From Nocardioides kongjuensis (GTDB taxonomy: Bacteria; Actinomycetota; Actinomycetes; Propionibacteriales; Nocardioidaceae): 64,000 bases of DNA. The notes beneath the pieces are model-generated. The model was not told the DNA's origin. It made no database searches and worked only from the letters and a program-made list of their open reading frames with translations. The stretch covers positions 4,529,001-4,593,000 of the forward strand of contig NZ_JACCBF010000001.1 in assembly GCF_013409625.1 (NCBI RefSeq), in the 5' to 3' direction. Below, piece by piece: positions 8,356-16,794 of this stretch; position 1 is the stretch's first letter; the number at the start of each line of letters is the position of its first letter. A program made the translations under genes and the position numbers.

Positions 8356-9641
8356 CAGCTTGCCCTCCGGCGGGAGACAGCGGGGTCGGCGGCCGCGCGG
8401 CCGATCGCCAGCGCGGTGCGGTCGAGGAGCTCCTCGACGAGGTCGGGCGTCATCAAGATCCCGGGCTTGTACTGCAGGACGCGCGGGTCGAGCGTCGAGA
8501 AGATCGCCCACACACCGAGCGCGTAGAGCTCGCGCATGACGTACTTCGCGCCCTCGGGGTGGGCGAACTCGAGGCCGAGCACGACGCCGTTCTGGCGGAT
8601 CCCGACGAACCAGTCGGGGTACTGGGCCTGCACCTGGCGCAGGCCCGAACCGACGAGGTCCGCGATGTAGTGCACCATCGAGCGCACCTCGGGCCGACGG
8701 CTGATCTCGAGGGTCTTCAGCGCCGCGACGCAGCCGAGCTCGGCGCCGCCGAAGGTGGAGATGTGCCCGAAGCCGTCCTCGCGCAGCCACGCACCGGCCC
8801 GCTCGCTCAGGAGCACCGCGGCGATCGGGTAGATGCCTCCGGACAGGCCCTTGCCGCTGACCAGGATGTCCGGCTCGATGCCGTGCTTGGTGATGCCCCA
8901 GAGCTCGCCGGTGCGCATCAGGCCGGTCTGCACCTCGTCGGCGATGTAGAGCGCGTCGTACTTCTCGCACAGCCTCTTGACGGCCTCGAGGTAGCCGGGC
9001 TGCGGGAGCGGGAAGCCGTAGGTCGCGGGGATCGTCTCCATGATCACCGCGGCGACGTCGCGGCCCCGGAGCGCCTGCTCCATGGCCTCGAGGTCGTTGA
9101 ACGGGACCTGGGGGAACTCCTCGGGGCGGTCGGCGAGGAAGAGCTTGGAGAAGCGGTCGTCGCCGGTGGCGACGGCGAGCCCGGTGTGACCGTGGTAGGC
9201 CTTCACGATCGAGACGATCTTGCGCTTCTGCATGGCGTGCCGGGCGCTCTTGAGGGCGATGTCGATCGCCTCGCCGCCACCGGACGCGTAGGCGACCTTG
9301 GTCAGGCCCGCCGGGGCGGACTCGACCAGAGCCTCGGCGAGCGCGGTGCGGCCCAGCGAGGGGAAGTGGTGGTTGCCGACGTCGAAGCGGTCCATCGCCC
9401 GCTTCACGGCGGCGACCACCTCCGGGTTGCGGTGGCCGAGGTTGTAGGTGCCACCGTTGAGGTGGACGTCGATCAGCCGACGGCCGTCCATGTCCCAGAG
9501 CAGGTAGCCCTCGCGACGGTCGATGACCAGGTCGATCCCGCTGTCGGACCAGAACTTCGTCTTGTCCGGGTTCCAGTAGTGCGCCGACTTCTCGAGCATC
9601 TCTGCCTTCGAGTCGAAGCTGAACGCGTCGTAGTCGTGCAT
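8355..9641 (-). CDS. class III aminotransferase-fold enzyme, probable aminopropanol-phosphate phospho-lyase
   Basis: A 428-residue PLP enzyme. The PLP Lys is in LVSGKGLSGG, the Asp that contacts the pyridine N is in IADEVQTGLMRTG, and AYHGHTG is present. In RMM compartments this class III enzyme is thought to act as a phospho-lyase giving propionaldehyde, ammonia and phosphate, like ethanolamine-phosphate phospho-lyase. I prefer the ATG at 9641 because AAGGG lies six bases upstream; the ATG at 9647 is almost on top of that site. It is the first gene of the shell operon, and its promoter region carries four GntR-like sites. Ordinary aminotransferase activity remains possible. Confidence 0.87.
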   Translation of the reverse strand: MHDYDAFSFDSKAEMLEKSAHYWNPDKTKFWSDSGIDLVIDRREGYLLWDMDGRRLIDVHLNGGTYNLGHRNPEVVAAVKRAMDRFDVGNHHFPSLGRTALAEALVESAPAGLTKVAYASGGGEAIDIALKSARHAMQKRKIVSIVKAYHGHTGLAVATGDDRFSKLFLADRPEEFPQVPFNDLEAMEQALRGRDVAAVIMETIPATYGFPLPQPGYLEAVKRLCEKYDALYIADEVQTGLMRTGELWGITKHGIEPDILVSGKGLSGGIYPIAAVLLSERAGAWLREDGFGHISTFGGAELGCVAALKTLEISRRPEVRSMVHYIADLVGSGLRQVQAQYPDWFVGIRQNGVVLGLEFAHPEGAKYVMRELYALGVWAIFSTLDPRVLQYKPGILMTPDLVEELLDRTALAIGRAAADPAVSRRRAS

Positions 9642-9704
9642 CGCCATCCCTTGGTGTCGGTGGCCACGTCCGTGGTCACCGGAAGCCTTGTGTCGAGAAG
9701 CCTG

Positions 9705-9785
9705 TTTGGTCAGACCGAAAAAGTCAATGGTCTGCGCCCAAACAAATTGTCTGACCCAAACCCTTGATTTGGTCTGTTCGGTAGT
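9705..9785. promoter_or_regulatory. four phased GntR-like operator sites between divergent BMC and permease genes
   Basis: Four copies related to TGGTC-T-GACCA are centred near 9712 (TTTGGTC-A-GACCGAA), 9733, 9752 (TTGTC-T-GACCC) and 9775. The centre-to-centre steps are about 21, 19 and 23 bases, roughly two helical turns. Sites 1 and 3 match 9 of 11 positions; sites 2 and 4 are mainly half-sites. The cluster lies between the aminotransferase start (9641) and the APC permease start (9859), so it could control both directions. Confidence 0.6.
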
Positions 9786-9858
9786 GCCAGCATGCCGGGA
9801 TCTGGCGTGAGCCAGGGCACACCGGGACGTGCTGCGAGGCACGGGAGAGAGAGTCCGC

Positions 9859-11427
9859 ATGTCTGCAGAAGAGACGCGTACGTCGTCCGAGGCCGAGTCG
9901 GGGGTCCAGCGCCTGAAGCCGAACGCCGTGGGCCTGTTCGGGGTCATGTTCATGGCGGTGGCCACCGCTGCGCCGATCACGGCGATGGTCGGCAACGTCC
10001 CGATCGCGATCGGCTTCGGCAGCGGCGCGAACGCGCCGGCCGGCTACCTGGTCGCCACGATCGTGCTGGGCCTCTTCGCGCTCGGCTACTCCGCGATGGC
10101 CAAGCACATCGTCTCGACCGGCGCCTTCTACGGCTTCATCTCGCACGGCCTCGGCCGCGTGGTGGGCATGGGTGCCGGCGCACTGACCACGCTGGCCTAC
10201 GTCGTCTTCGAGGCCTCGCTGGTCGGCATCTTCTCGTTCTTCGCCGCGAGCTTCTTCTCCGCGCACTCCTCGCTCGACATCTCGTGGGTCTGCTACGCGC
10301 TGCTGATGCTGGGCGTCAACGCGGTGCTGACCTACTACGACATCAACCTCACGGCGGTCGTCCTGGGCGCCTTCCTCGTGACCGAGATCGTCATGCTCGC
10401 CGCGATGACGGTCTCGGTCGTCGTCTCCGGAGGTGGCCCCCAGGGCTGGTCCCTGGGCTCGCTCAACCCGATCAACGCGTTCTCCGGGCTCGACGGCTCC
10501 GTCGTCCACCCGGACACCGGCGCGACGCTCGCGGTCGCGGGGACCGCGGGCATCGGACTGTTCTTCGCGTTCTGGTCGTGGGTCGGCTTCGAGTCCACCG
10601 CCATGTACGGCGAGGAGTCGCGCAACCCGAAGAGGATCATCCCGCTGGCGACCATGCTCTCGGTGCTCGGCATCGGCATCTTCTACGTCATCGTGTCGTG
10701 GTCCGCGATCGTCGGCACCGGTCCGGACAATGCCGTCGCCCTCGCCCAGGACAGCGCGACCGCCGGTCAGATCTTCTTCGGTCCCGTCGAGCAGCACCTC
10801 GGCCACTGGGCGGTCATCGTCTTCGAGTTCCTGCTGATGAGCGGCTCGTTCGCCTGCGGCATGGCGTTCCACAACTGCGCCTCCCGCTACATCTACGCGA
10901 TCGGCCGCGAGGACCTCGTCCCCGGGTTCGGGAGGACGCTCGGTGCCTCCCACCCGGTCCACGGCTCGCCGTACGTCGCCGGATTCGCGCAGACCACGCT
11001 CGCCACGGTGATCGTGGTGGGGTTCTACCTGACCGGCCGCGACCCCTACGGCCAGCTCTACGCGCTGATGGCCATCCTCGGGACCACGGCGATCCTCATC
11101 GTCCAGGCGCTGGCGGCCTTCTCCTGCATCGCCTACTTCCACGTCCAGGGCAAGCACCCCGAGACGGCGAACGTGTTCCGGACCTTCCTCGCCCCGCTCG
11201 TCGGCGGCATCGGCATGGTCTACGTCATCTGGCTGCTGATGGAGAACGCCGGCTTCGCGGCGGGTGCCGCCGCCAGCGACATCGTCTTCAAGCTCTCGCC
11301 CTGGATCGTCGGGGTCGTCGGGCTGTCGGGCCTCGGGTTCGCCCTGTGGGCCAAGAGGTTCGCCCCCGAGCGCTACGACACCATCGGCCGCGTCGTCCTC
11401 GAGGACACCCAGGAACGTGCGGACTGA
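9859..11427 (+). CDS. APC superfamily amino acid/amine permease
   Basis: A 522-residue inner-membrane transporter of the amino acid-polyamine-organocation superfamily. The N-terminal LFGVMFMAVATAAPITAMVGN matches the first helix of the family, and about twelve to fourteen hydrophobic segments follow. The ATG at 9859 is chosen because GGGAGAGAGAG precedes it; an upstream in-frame ATG at 9829 lacks such support. It is divergent from the microcompartment operon and shares its operator-rich gap, so it is the likely importer of the aminoalcohol or aminoketone substrate. RMM loci commonly include such a permease. Confidence 0.88.
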   Translation: MSAEETRTSSEAESGVQRLKPNAVGLFGVMFMAVATAAPITAMVGNVPIAIGFGSGANAPAGYLVATIVLGLFALGYSAMAKHIVSTGAFYGFISHGLGRVVGMGAGALTTLAYVVFEASLVGIFSFFAASFFSAHSSLDISWVCYALLMLGVNAVLTYYDINLTAVVLGAFLVTEIVMLAAMTVSVVVSGGGPQGWSLGSLNPINAFSGLDGSVVHPDTGATLAVAGTAGIGLFFAFWSWVGFESTAMYGEESRNPKRIIPLATMLSVLGIGIFYVIVSWSAIVGTGPDNAVALAQDSATAGQIFFGPVEQHLGHWAVIVFEFLLMSGSFACGMAFHNCASRYIYAIGREDLVPGFGRTLGASHPVHGSPYVAGFAQTTLATVIVVGFYLTGRDPYGQLYALMAILGTTAILIVQALAAFSCIAYFHVQGKHPETANVFRTFLAPLVGGIGMVYVIWLLMENAGFAAGAAASDIVFKLSPWIVGVVGLSGLGFALWAKRFAPERYDTIGRVVLEDTQERAD

Positions 11428-11499
11428 GACGTTCGACCGGAGGCCACCGGGGGAGCGGCGGAGGGCGTACGCTTCAGGGATCGCCAGCTGGAGGTCCCG

Positions 11500-12510
11500 A
11501 TGAGCAGTCGTCCTTCGCCGCTCGACCTGGTGGCCGACGTCGCCGCCATCTGCGTCGAGCCCACACCTGCGGCCGATCGGGCGTCCGCCGTCCTGCAGCG
11601 GATCGGTGAGGCCATCCCGCTCGAGGCGGCCGCACTGGCCACCTTCGACCCGGTCGAGGGGCGCCACTTCACCGTCGCCGAGATCGGCTACAGCGACCCG
11701 GTGCTCAGCTACCTCAACGACGGCTTCGTCAACGAGGACCCGGCCTTCCTCACCATGCGCTTCCGCAACCCGCGGCCGCTGCGCTGGTGCGACATCCCCA
11801 ACTACCGCAACATGTTCAGCGCCCACGAGGTGTTCATCCCCGGCGGCTTCGCCGAGGGGTCGACGACGTGCCTGTTCACGCGCGACGGGCGCTACACCGG
11901 GGCGCTTCACCTGAGCTCCGACTCTCCGTTGCCGATCAGCGACTCGGCGATCGAGACGCTCATCGCGCTGCAGCGGGTGATCGCCCCGGTCATGGACGCC
12001 ATGCGTCCGCCGGTGGGACACACCTGGACCGACCTGCTCGAGGAGGCCGCGGAGGCGGCGCTGCTCACGGCTGACCGCAGGCTCGTCACGCTCCCCGGGC
12101 TGCGTCGCGACAAGTGGCTGGCCGACGACTCCCCGCTGGTGGCCGAGCTGCTGGCCGGCGCCGAGGGGGCGGTGCACCGGTTCGCGTGGGTCTCGCCCAC
12201 GGGCCGCTGCCACGAGGTACGCCGCACCCGGCTGGCCGCGGGCGTGCTGGTGACGCTGCGCGAGGCGGCGGCGCCGTACCGGCTCTCGCCGCGGGAGGTC
12301 CAGGTCCTGACGCTCGTCGCGGCCGGCCTCGGCAACCCCGACATCGGGCTCGCGCTGTCCCTCAGCCCGCGCACCGTGGCGACCCACGTGGAGCACATCC
12401 TCGCCAAGCTCGGCTGCGCCACCCGGGTCGCCGCGGCGAGCAAGGCGGTGGCGGAGGAGATCGTCCCGCTGCCGGGGCCGCCGGCCACCCCCCTGCTCGT
12501 GCGCACCTGA
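11500..12510 (+). CDS. LuxR family regulator with N-terminal GAF-like domain
   Basis: A 336-residue regulator. The C-terminal HTH (LSPREVQVLTLVAAGLGNPD, then LSLSPRTVATHVEHILAKLG, about residues 265-320) is a standard LuxR/GerE domain. The first 170 residues look like a GAF/PAS-type sensor; no phosphoacceptor receiver motif is seen. GGAGG precedes the ATG. It follows the permease by 72 bases on the same strand and converges on the SDR of the SSS operon. Its target and signal are unknown; position suggests a second control layer for the microcompartment region. Confidence 0.82.
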   Translation: MSSRPSPLDLVADVAAICVEPTPAADRASAVLQRIGEAIPLEAAALATFDPVEGRHFTVAEIGYSDPVLSYLNDGFVNEDPAFLTMRFRNPRPLRWCDIPNYRNMFSAHEVFIPGGFAEGSTTCLFTRDGRYTGALHLSSDSPLPISDSAIETLIALQRVIAPVMDAMRPPVGHTWTDLLEEAAEAALLTADRRLVTLPGLRRDKWLADDSPLVAELLAGAEGAVHRFAWVSPTGRCHEVRRTRLAAGVLVTLREAAAPYRLSPREVQVLTLVAAGLGNPDIGLALSLSPRTVATHVEHILAKLGCATRVAAASKAVAEEIVPLPGPPATPLLVRT

Positions 12511-12534
12511 GGCTCCTGTCGTCGCGGCCCGGGA

Positions 12535-13314
12535 TCAGGCGCCGAGCTCGACCGGCGTGCCGATCGTCCAGCCGCCGTCGACCAGCAGGTTGTCGCCGAC
12601 CACGTGGTCCGCGAGCGGGCTCGCCAGGAACAGAACGGCGTTGGCGACGTCCTGCGGGCTCGCCCAGCGTCCGCGCGGCGTCTGCGCGGCGAGCGCGTCG
12701 TGCGTCGCCTGGTCGTAGAGCGCCGTCATGTGGGTGGTGACGAAGCCGGGTGCGACCGCGTTGACGTTGATGCCGTGCGCGGCGTAGTCGAGCGCGACCT
12801 GGCGGGTGAAGTTCACGATCGCGCCCTTGGTCGCGCAGTACGCCGCGAAGCCGGGGTTGCCGCGGAACCCGCTGATCGAGCTGATGTTGACGATCTTGCC
12901 GGGGCTCTTGCGCGCCAGCAGGCCGCGGACCATCTCGCGGGTGCAGTGGAAGGTGCCGTCGACGTTGACGAGGAACTGGGTCCGCCAGGTCTCGTCGTCG
13001 GTCTCGTGGACACTGCCCTCGCGCAGCACCCCGGCGTTGTTGACGAGGATGTCCAGACCGCCGAGGCGCTCGTCGAGCTCGGCGAAGACCGAGGCGACGT
13101 GGGCACTGGCCGTGACGTCGAGCTTCACGAACTCCGCGGAGCCGCCGGCCGCGACGATCACGGCGGCCGTGGCCTCGCCGCCCTCGCGGGCCTCCTCTGT
13201 CAGGTCGGCGACGACGACGTGGGCGCCGACCTTCGCGAGAGTGGTGGCGATGGCGCGGCCGATGCCGGACGAGCCTCCGGTGACGACGGCCTTCTTGCCG
13301 GTGAGGTCGATCAT
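12535..13314 (-). CDS. short-chain dehydrogenase/reductase
   Basis: A 259-residue FabG-like SDR with TGGSSGIG near residue 12, NNAGV, the Ser of ISSISG, and the YCATK active-site Tyr/Lys. The C-terminus VVGDNLLVDGG is typical. It is the last gene of a four-gene minus-strand operon (small membrane subunit, SSS symporter, M20 hydrolase, SDR), 28 bases after the M20 gene, with AAGGAC before the ATG. Substrate unknown. It could be a second amino-alcohol dehydrogenase, given the predicted co-regulation with the compartment. Confidence 0.82.
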   Translation of the reverse strand: MIDLTGKKAVVTGGSSGIGRAIATTLAKVGAHVVVADLTEEAREGGEATAAVIVAAGGSAEFVKLDVTASAHVASVFAELDERLGGLDILVNNAGVLREGSVHETDDETWRTQFLVNVDGTFHCTREMVRGLLARKSPGKIVNISSISGFRGNPGFAAYCATKGAIVNFTRQVALDYAAHGINVNAVAPGFVTTHMTALYDQATHDALAAQTPRGRWASPQDVANAVLFLASPLADHVVGDNLLVDGGWTIGTPVELGA

Positions 13315-13342
13315 GATCGGGTCCTTTCGATGGAGGTGGGGG

Positions 13343-14668
13343 TCACTCGGCGCCGCACCAGTCGAGGGCGAGCGAGGCGTAGGTCCGGGCGGCGAGGTGC
13401 ACCTCGTCGACGAGGCAGTACTCGTCGTCCGCGTGCGCGACCCTCAGGTCGCCGGGCCCGTAGCTGATCGCCGGGATCCCGGCGGCGGTGAGGAAGCTGC
13501 AGTCCTCCACCGCGCAGAACCCGGCGACCGGGGGCGGCCCCTGGTAGGCCGTCATCCCGGAGACCCGCTCGTGGGCCGAGGAGACCGCGGCGGTGATCGC
13601 GGTCGCCGCGTCGCCGGGGTCGTTGGCCGGCCAGTTGAGCTTCCAGTCCACGACCGGCGGGTGCTCGCGCAACCAGCCGTCGGTCTGCGCGATGGCGCGG
13701 ATCTGCGCCTCGACCTCGGCCTTCACGGTCTCCGGGTCGTCCTGCGGCGGGTACCAGATGCAGTACTCGATCGTCATGTACTCCGAGAGGATGAACGGCA
13801 CGAGCACGCCGTGCGGCCCGCCCTGGACGACGCCGGGGTGGATGGTGAAGTGGCCCGGCGCGAACAGCGGGTGGGTCTTGGTGAAGGCCCACTCCTCCTC
13901 CAGGCGCTGCATCGCCTGGAAGACGAGCATCCCCTTGTCGATCGCGTTGACCCCGACGGCGCTGCCACCGCCACCCGCGCGGATCGTCTGGCCTCGCATC
14001 GAGGAGTGCGTCGCCTTGCCCTGCACCGTGACCGAGAACCAGAGGAGCCCTGGGGTCACCGGGATGACGCCGAGGTTGGTCGGACCGCTCGGCTCGGCCA
14101 CGACGGCCGCGTCGGCGCGGTAGCCGTGCTCGATCGTCGAGGTGACACCGCACTCGTGGTCCATCACCTCCTCGCCCACGACCGCCTGCACGATCAGGTC
14201 GCCGTCGAGGGCGACGCCGGCGCGCTGCAGGGCCTTGACCGCGAACGCCTGGGCCACCAGGCCTGCCTTCATGTCGCTGGCGCCACGGCCCCAGACCCGG
14301 TCGCCGTCCACCTTGCCGGAGAACGGGTCGCCGGACGTCCAGCGGTCCGGGTTGCCGGGCGGCACGACGTCGACGTGGCCGTTGAAGATGAGCGAGCGCC
14401 CACCGCCGGTGCCCTTCAGGGTGCCGACCGCGTTGTCGCGGCCCTTCTCCACCGCCCAGTACTCGACGTCGGCGCCGGCGTCCTCGTAGATCTCGCCGAC
14501 GAGGCGGGACACGCGGCCCTCGAGGCCGACCACCTCGTCGTACACCTGGCCGGGATACTTCGGGTTCACGCTCGGGATCGAGATGACCTCCGAGAGCGTG
14601 GAGACGAGGTCGTCCTTGAGGGCGTCGACCGCCGCCAGCACGCGGTCGTGGGTCTCCTGGGATGTCAT
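13343..14668 (-). CDS. M20 family metallohydrolase (ArgE/DapE-like deacylase)
   Basis: A 441-residue zinc amidohydrolase. Metal and catalytic motifs are in order: FNGHVDVVPPG (His, Asp), GRGASDMKAG (bridging Asp), VGEEVMDHECG (general-base Glu and metal Glu), VAEPSGPTN, and a C-terminal His in ISYGPGD or a following segment. The dimerisation domain sits at about 195-310. Family members remove acyl groups from N-acyl amino acids or diamines. It lies in an operon with an SSS symporter, so it probably hydrolyses an imported amide; the exact substrate is unknown. Confidence 0.85.
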   Translation of the reverse strand: MTSQETHDRVLAAVDALKDDLVSTLSEVISIPSVNPKYPGQVYDEVVGLEGRVSRLVGEIYEDAGADVEYWAVEKGRDNAVGTLKGTGGGRSLIFNGHVDVVPPGNPDRWTSGDPFSGKVDGDRVWGRGASDMKAGLVAQAFAVKALQRAGVALDGDLIVQAVVGEEVMDHECGVTSTIEHGYRADAAVVAEPSGPTNLGVIPVTPGLLWFSVTVQGKATHSSMRGQTIRAGGGGSAVGVNAIDKGMLVFQAMQRLEEEWAFTKTHPLFAPGHFTIHPGVVQGGPHGVLVPFILSEYMTIEYCIWYPPQDDPETVKAEVEAQIRAIAQTDGWLREHPPVVDWKLNWPANDPGDAATAITAAVSSAHERVSGMTAYQGPPPVAGFCAVEDCSFLTAAGIPAISYGPGDLRVAHADDEYCLVDEVHLAARTYASLALDWCGAE

Positions 14669-14698
14669 GGCACAGCTCCGTTCGGGAGGGGACGGGAT

Positions 14699-16222
14699 TC
14701 AGCGAGTGGGGGAGAGGGACGGCTCGGGCCGGGACCTGCCGGCCTCGAAGAGCTCGTCGATCCGGCGGCGCTCCGACTCGGAGTGCGGCACCAGGTAGGC
14801 CACCACGACGTACACGACGAGGTTCACGCCGAGCGCGACGACGCCACTGGTGAGGCTGCCGAGCCCGGGCATGTCGTCCGGGTACTGCCAGGTGAGGACG
14901 GCGGCCACCACGAAGCCGGTGCACATCGAGGCGAGCGCCGCGACCTTCGTGCCGCGCTTCCAGAACATGCCGAGGAACATCGGCACCGAGAGCTGCACGA
15001 TGCCCTGGTAGGACATCTGCGCCAGCAGCTGCAGGCGCGGGTAGTCGAAGGCGATGTAGGCGACGATCGCCGAGGCGAGCATGTAGACGACCATCGAGCC
15101 CTTGGCGACGACCTTGAGCTGGAAGTCGGTGCGGGGCGAGATGACGTGGACGATGTCGTTGGCGATCTGGGCGCCGCAGACCTGGACGCATCCGTCGATC
15201 CAGCCCATGCTCGCGGCCAGGACGATCACCAGGGCCATGCCGAGCAGCCACTGGCCGCCGCGGTCGTAGAGGAGGGTGAACCAGCCGTCCTGCGGCGCGG
15301 CGGCGATGTCGGTCATCGAGGCGGCGGCGAGGGCGACCAGGGTCAGCATCAGGTAGAAGCCGCCGGCCACGACCATCGTCTGCAGGGTGCCCTTCTTGAC
15401 GCTGCGCACGCCCTTGGCGGTGTAGATGCGCTGGTAGCTGGTCGGCCAGCACAGCGATCCGATCACGCCGGTGACGATCAGGGAGAAGAGGTACCAGTGA
15501 CCGTAGGTGCCACCGTCGCCCGGGACGTGGAGCAGTGCGTCCGGCAGGTCGGTGACGGCGCTGAAGCCGGCCGAGTCGGCGGGCCCGAACAGGATGCCGA
15601 GGCAGACCAGCGCGGCCAGGCCGTAGGCGACGATGCCCTGCACCAGGTCGGTGATGACCAGGCCTCGCATGCCCATCTGGACGGTCCAGATCTGGCGGAC
15701 GGCGATCACCGCCACACCGACGACCAGGCAGGTGGTCACCGACCACTGGCCGAAGCTCGCGAACCGGAAGATCAGGCCCATCGCCTGCATGCCGAGGACG
15801 ATCCACGGGAACAGGCACACGACGCCGATCGCGCTGGCGATCACCCGCACCGCCGGAGACTGGAAGCGCAGGCCGAGCATGTCGGGCTGGGTCTTCAGGT
15901 CGTAGCGCTTGCCCCACAGCCAGGCCCGCTCGGCCATCAGGTACATCGCCGTCACGCCGAGCAGCGAGTAGGCAAGGGCATAGAACCCGAGGACGCCGGC
16001 GCCGACGCTGAGGCCGAAGAAGGCGGTGTACGTCGCGCCCGGCCACCAGGAGTTGGTGTAGGACATCGCGATGTACCAGCTGCTGAACGAGCGTCCGCCC
16101 ACGGCGTAGTCCGAGAAGGACTTGGCGTTGCGGTTGGTCGCGTAGAGCACGAAGACGATGAGGGCGAAGAACGCCGTCAGCAGGCCGAGCGTGACGGCCA
16201 TCGAACCGGTCATGGTGGACAT
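14699..16222 (-). CDS. sodium:solute symporter family transporter
   Basis: A 507-residue SSS family protein with about 13 hydrophobic segments. The ATG overlaps the stop of the small membrane subunit gene (ATGA), and the protein begins MSTMTGSMAVTLGLLTAFFA. The early segment SFSDYAVGGRSFSSWYIAMS followed by WWPGATYTAFFG matches the conserved first helices of SSS transporters. It should drive Na+-coupled uptake of an organic solute. Context (M20 hydrolase, SDR, GntR-like operator) suggests an amide or amine substrate linked to the microcompartment. Confidence 0.88.
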   Translation of the reverse strand: MSTMTGSMAVTLGLLTAFFALIVFVLYATNRNAKSFSDYAVGGRSFSSWYIAMSYTNSWWPGATYTAFFGLSVGAGVLGFYALAYSLLGVTAMYLMAERAWLWGKRYDLKTQPDMLGLRFQSPAVRVIASAIGVVCLFPWIVLGMQAMGLIFRFASFGQWSVTTCLVVGVAVIAVRQIWTVQMGMRGLVITDLVQGIVAYGLAALVCLGILFGPADSAGFSAVTDLPDALLHVPGDGGTYGHWYLFSLIVTGVIGSLCWPTSYQRIYTAKGVRSVKKGTLQTMVVAGGFYLMLTLVALAAASMTDIAAAPQDGWFTLLYDRGGQWLLGMALVIVLAASMGWIDGCVQVCGAQIANDIVHVISPRTDFQLKVVAKGSMVVYMLASAIVAYIAFDYPRLQLLAQMSYQGIVQLSVPMFLGMFWKRGTKVAALASMCTGFVVAAVLTWQYPDDMPGLGSLTSGVVALGVNLVVYVVVAYLVPHSESERRRIDELFEAGRSRPEPSLSPTR

Positions 16223-16485
16223 CAGGCCGCCGCCTCCTCGGGCTCCTCGCCCACCTCGCCACGGATGTTCTCGAGGATCCACAGCAGCCACACCGCGCCC
16301 GTGGCGAGGAGGGCGTCGAAGATCCAGTAGGCGACGCTGAACGGCACGCCGAGTATCGGGGTGTCGATGCCGCTGCCCGCCAGGTAGAGCGGGGGGAACA
16401 CCGCGAGCAGGATGCTGCTGCCGAAGAGCAGCCAGAAGATCGTCATCTTGGTCCGTGACGACATCGCACGGATGGCGCTTGTCAT
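16222..16485 (-). CDS. small membrane subunit of SSS symporter (DUF3311-like)
   Basis: An 87-residue protein with two hydrophobic segments (about 15-35 and 47-70) and an acidic tail (GEVGEEPEEAAA). The pattern PPLYLAGSG then PILGVPFSVAYWIFDALL resembles the DUF3311-type partners encoded just before SSS symporters. It overlaps the symporter start by four bases, as expected for subunits made together. The promoter carries a GntR-like operator immediately upstream (16501-16511). Confidence 0.75.
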   Translation of the reverse strand: MTSAIRAMSSRTKMTIFWLLFGSSILLAVFPPLYLAGSGIDTPILGVPFSVAYWIFDALLATGAVWLLWILENIRGEVGEEPEEAAA

Positions 16486-16500
16486 GGGTCCTCCAGGGTT

Positions 16501-16511
16501 CGGTCTGACCG
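16501..16511. promoter_or_regulatory. predicted GntR operator before SSS operon
   Basis: CGGTC-T-GACCG is a perfect palindrome that differs from the gntR-promoter site (TGGTC-T-GACCA) only at the outermost pair. It begins 16 bases upstream of the small-subunit start, a position suited to repression. Confidence 0.58.
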
Positions 16512-16544
16512 AGATGCCCCGAAACTATGTGCGCCAGATCACGC

Positions 16545-16561
16545 CCGGTATCGGGTCAGGT
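16545..16561 (+). promoter_or_regulatory. candidate AraC-regulator site, copy 1
   Basis: CCGGTATCGGGTCAGGT matches 14 of 17 positions of a motif just before the nitrilase gene (17853-17869). The two copies flank the AraC gene, so they may be its direct-repeat-type binding sites. Confidence 0.35.
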
Positions 16562-16590
16562 GCCCGATCTGGGCAGCCCGGAGGAGCGGA

Positions 16591-16612
16591 GCATCCGTCA
16601 GTTGACGGATGC
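16591..16612. promoter_or_regulatory. perfect 10-bp inverted repeat operator
   Basis: GCATCCGTCA and TGACGGATGC flank a central GT. A 22-bp perfect dyad in a non-coding divergent region is a strong protein-binding candidate. It does not resemble the GntR or LysR sites of this window, so another dimeric regulator is implied. Confidence 0.5.
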
Positions 16613-16794
16613 CGCCGTGGGGGAGAACGGTTCTCGCCGGGGCGCCCGGTGGTCGGACCGAAAGCCGTCTGGAGGGTCCGCGACGCTCGGGCGCGGTGGG
16701 TGCTCGGCGTTGACGGCCGCGGCGGCGACGTTCATCATCAGCCGTGTCGAGGTGCTGACCCGTCCGAGCGCCCGCCGAGCCGCCTGGAGGTGCG

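Larger units (their letters stand above)
16486..16794. other. 309-bp divergent intergenic region with stacked regulatory motifs
   Basis: No gene is seen between the SSS small subunit and the AraC gene. The stretch holds, in order, a GntR-like palindrome (16501-16511), a motif shared with the nitrilase promoter (16545-16561) and a perfect 22-bp dyad (16591-16612). It probably contains promoters for both directions; no clear -35/-10 pair could be assigned. Confidence 0.6.

Noticed and set aside
12806..16330. A 1174-codon open frame opposite the M20 and SSS genes
   Set aside because: It is antisense to well-supported genes, has a low-complexity Arg/Gly/His composition and no recognisable domain; such frames are common in very GC-rich DNA.
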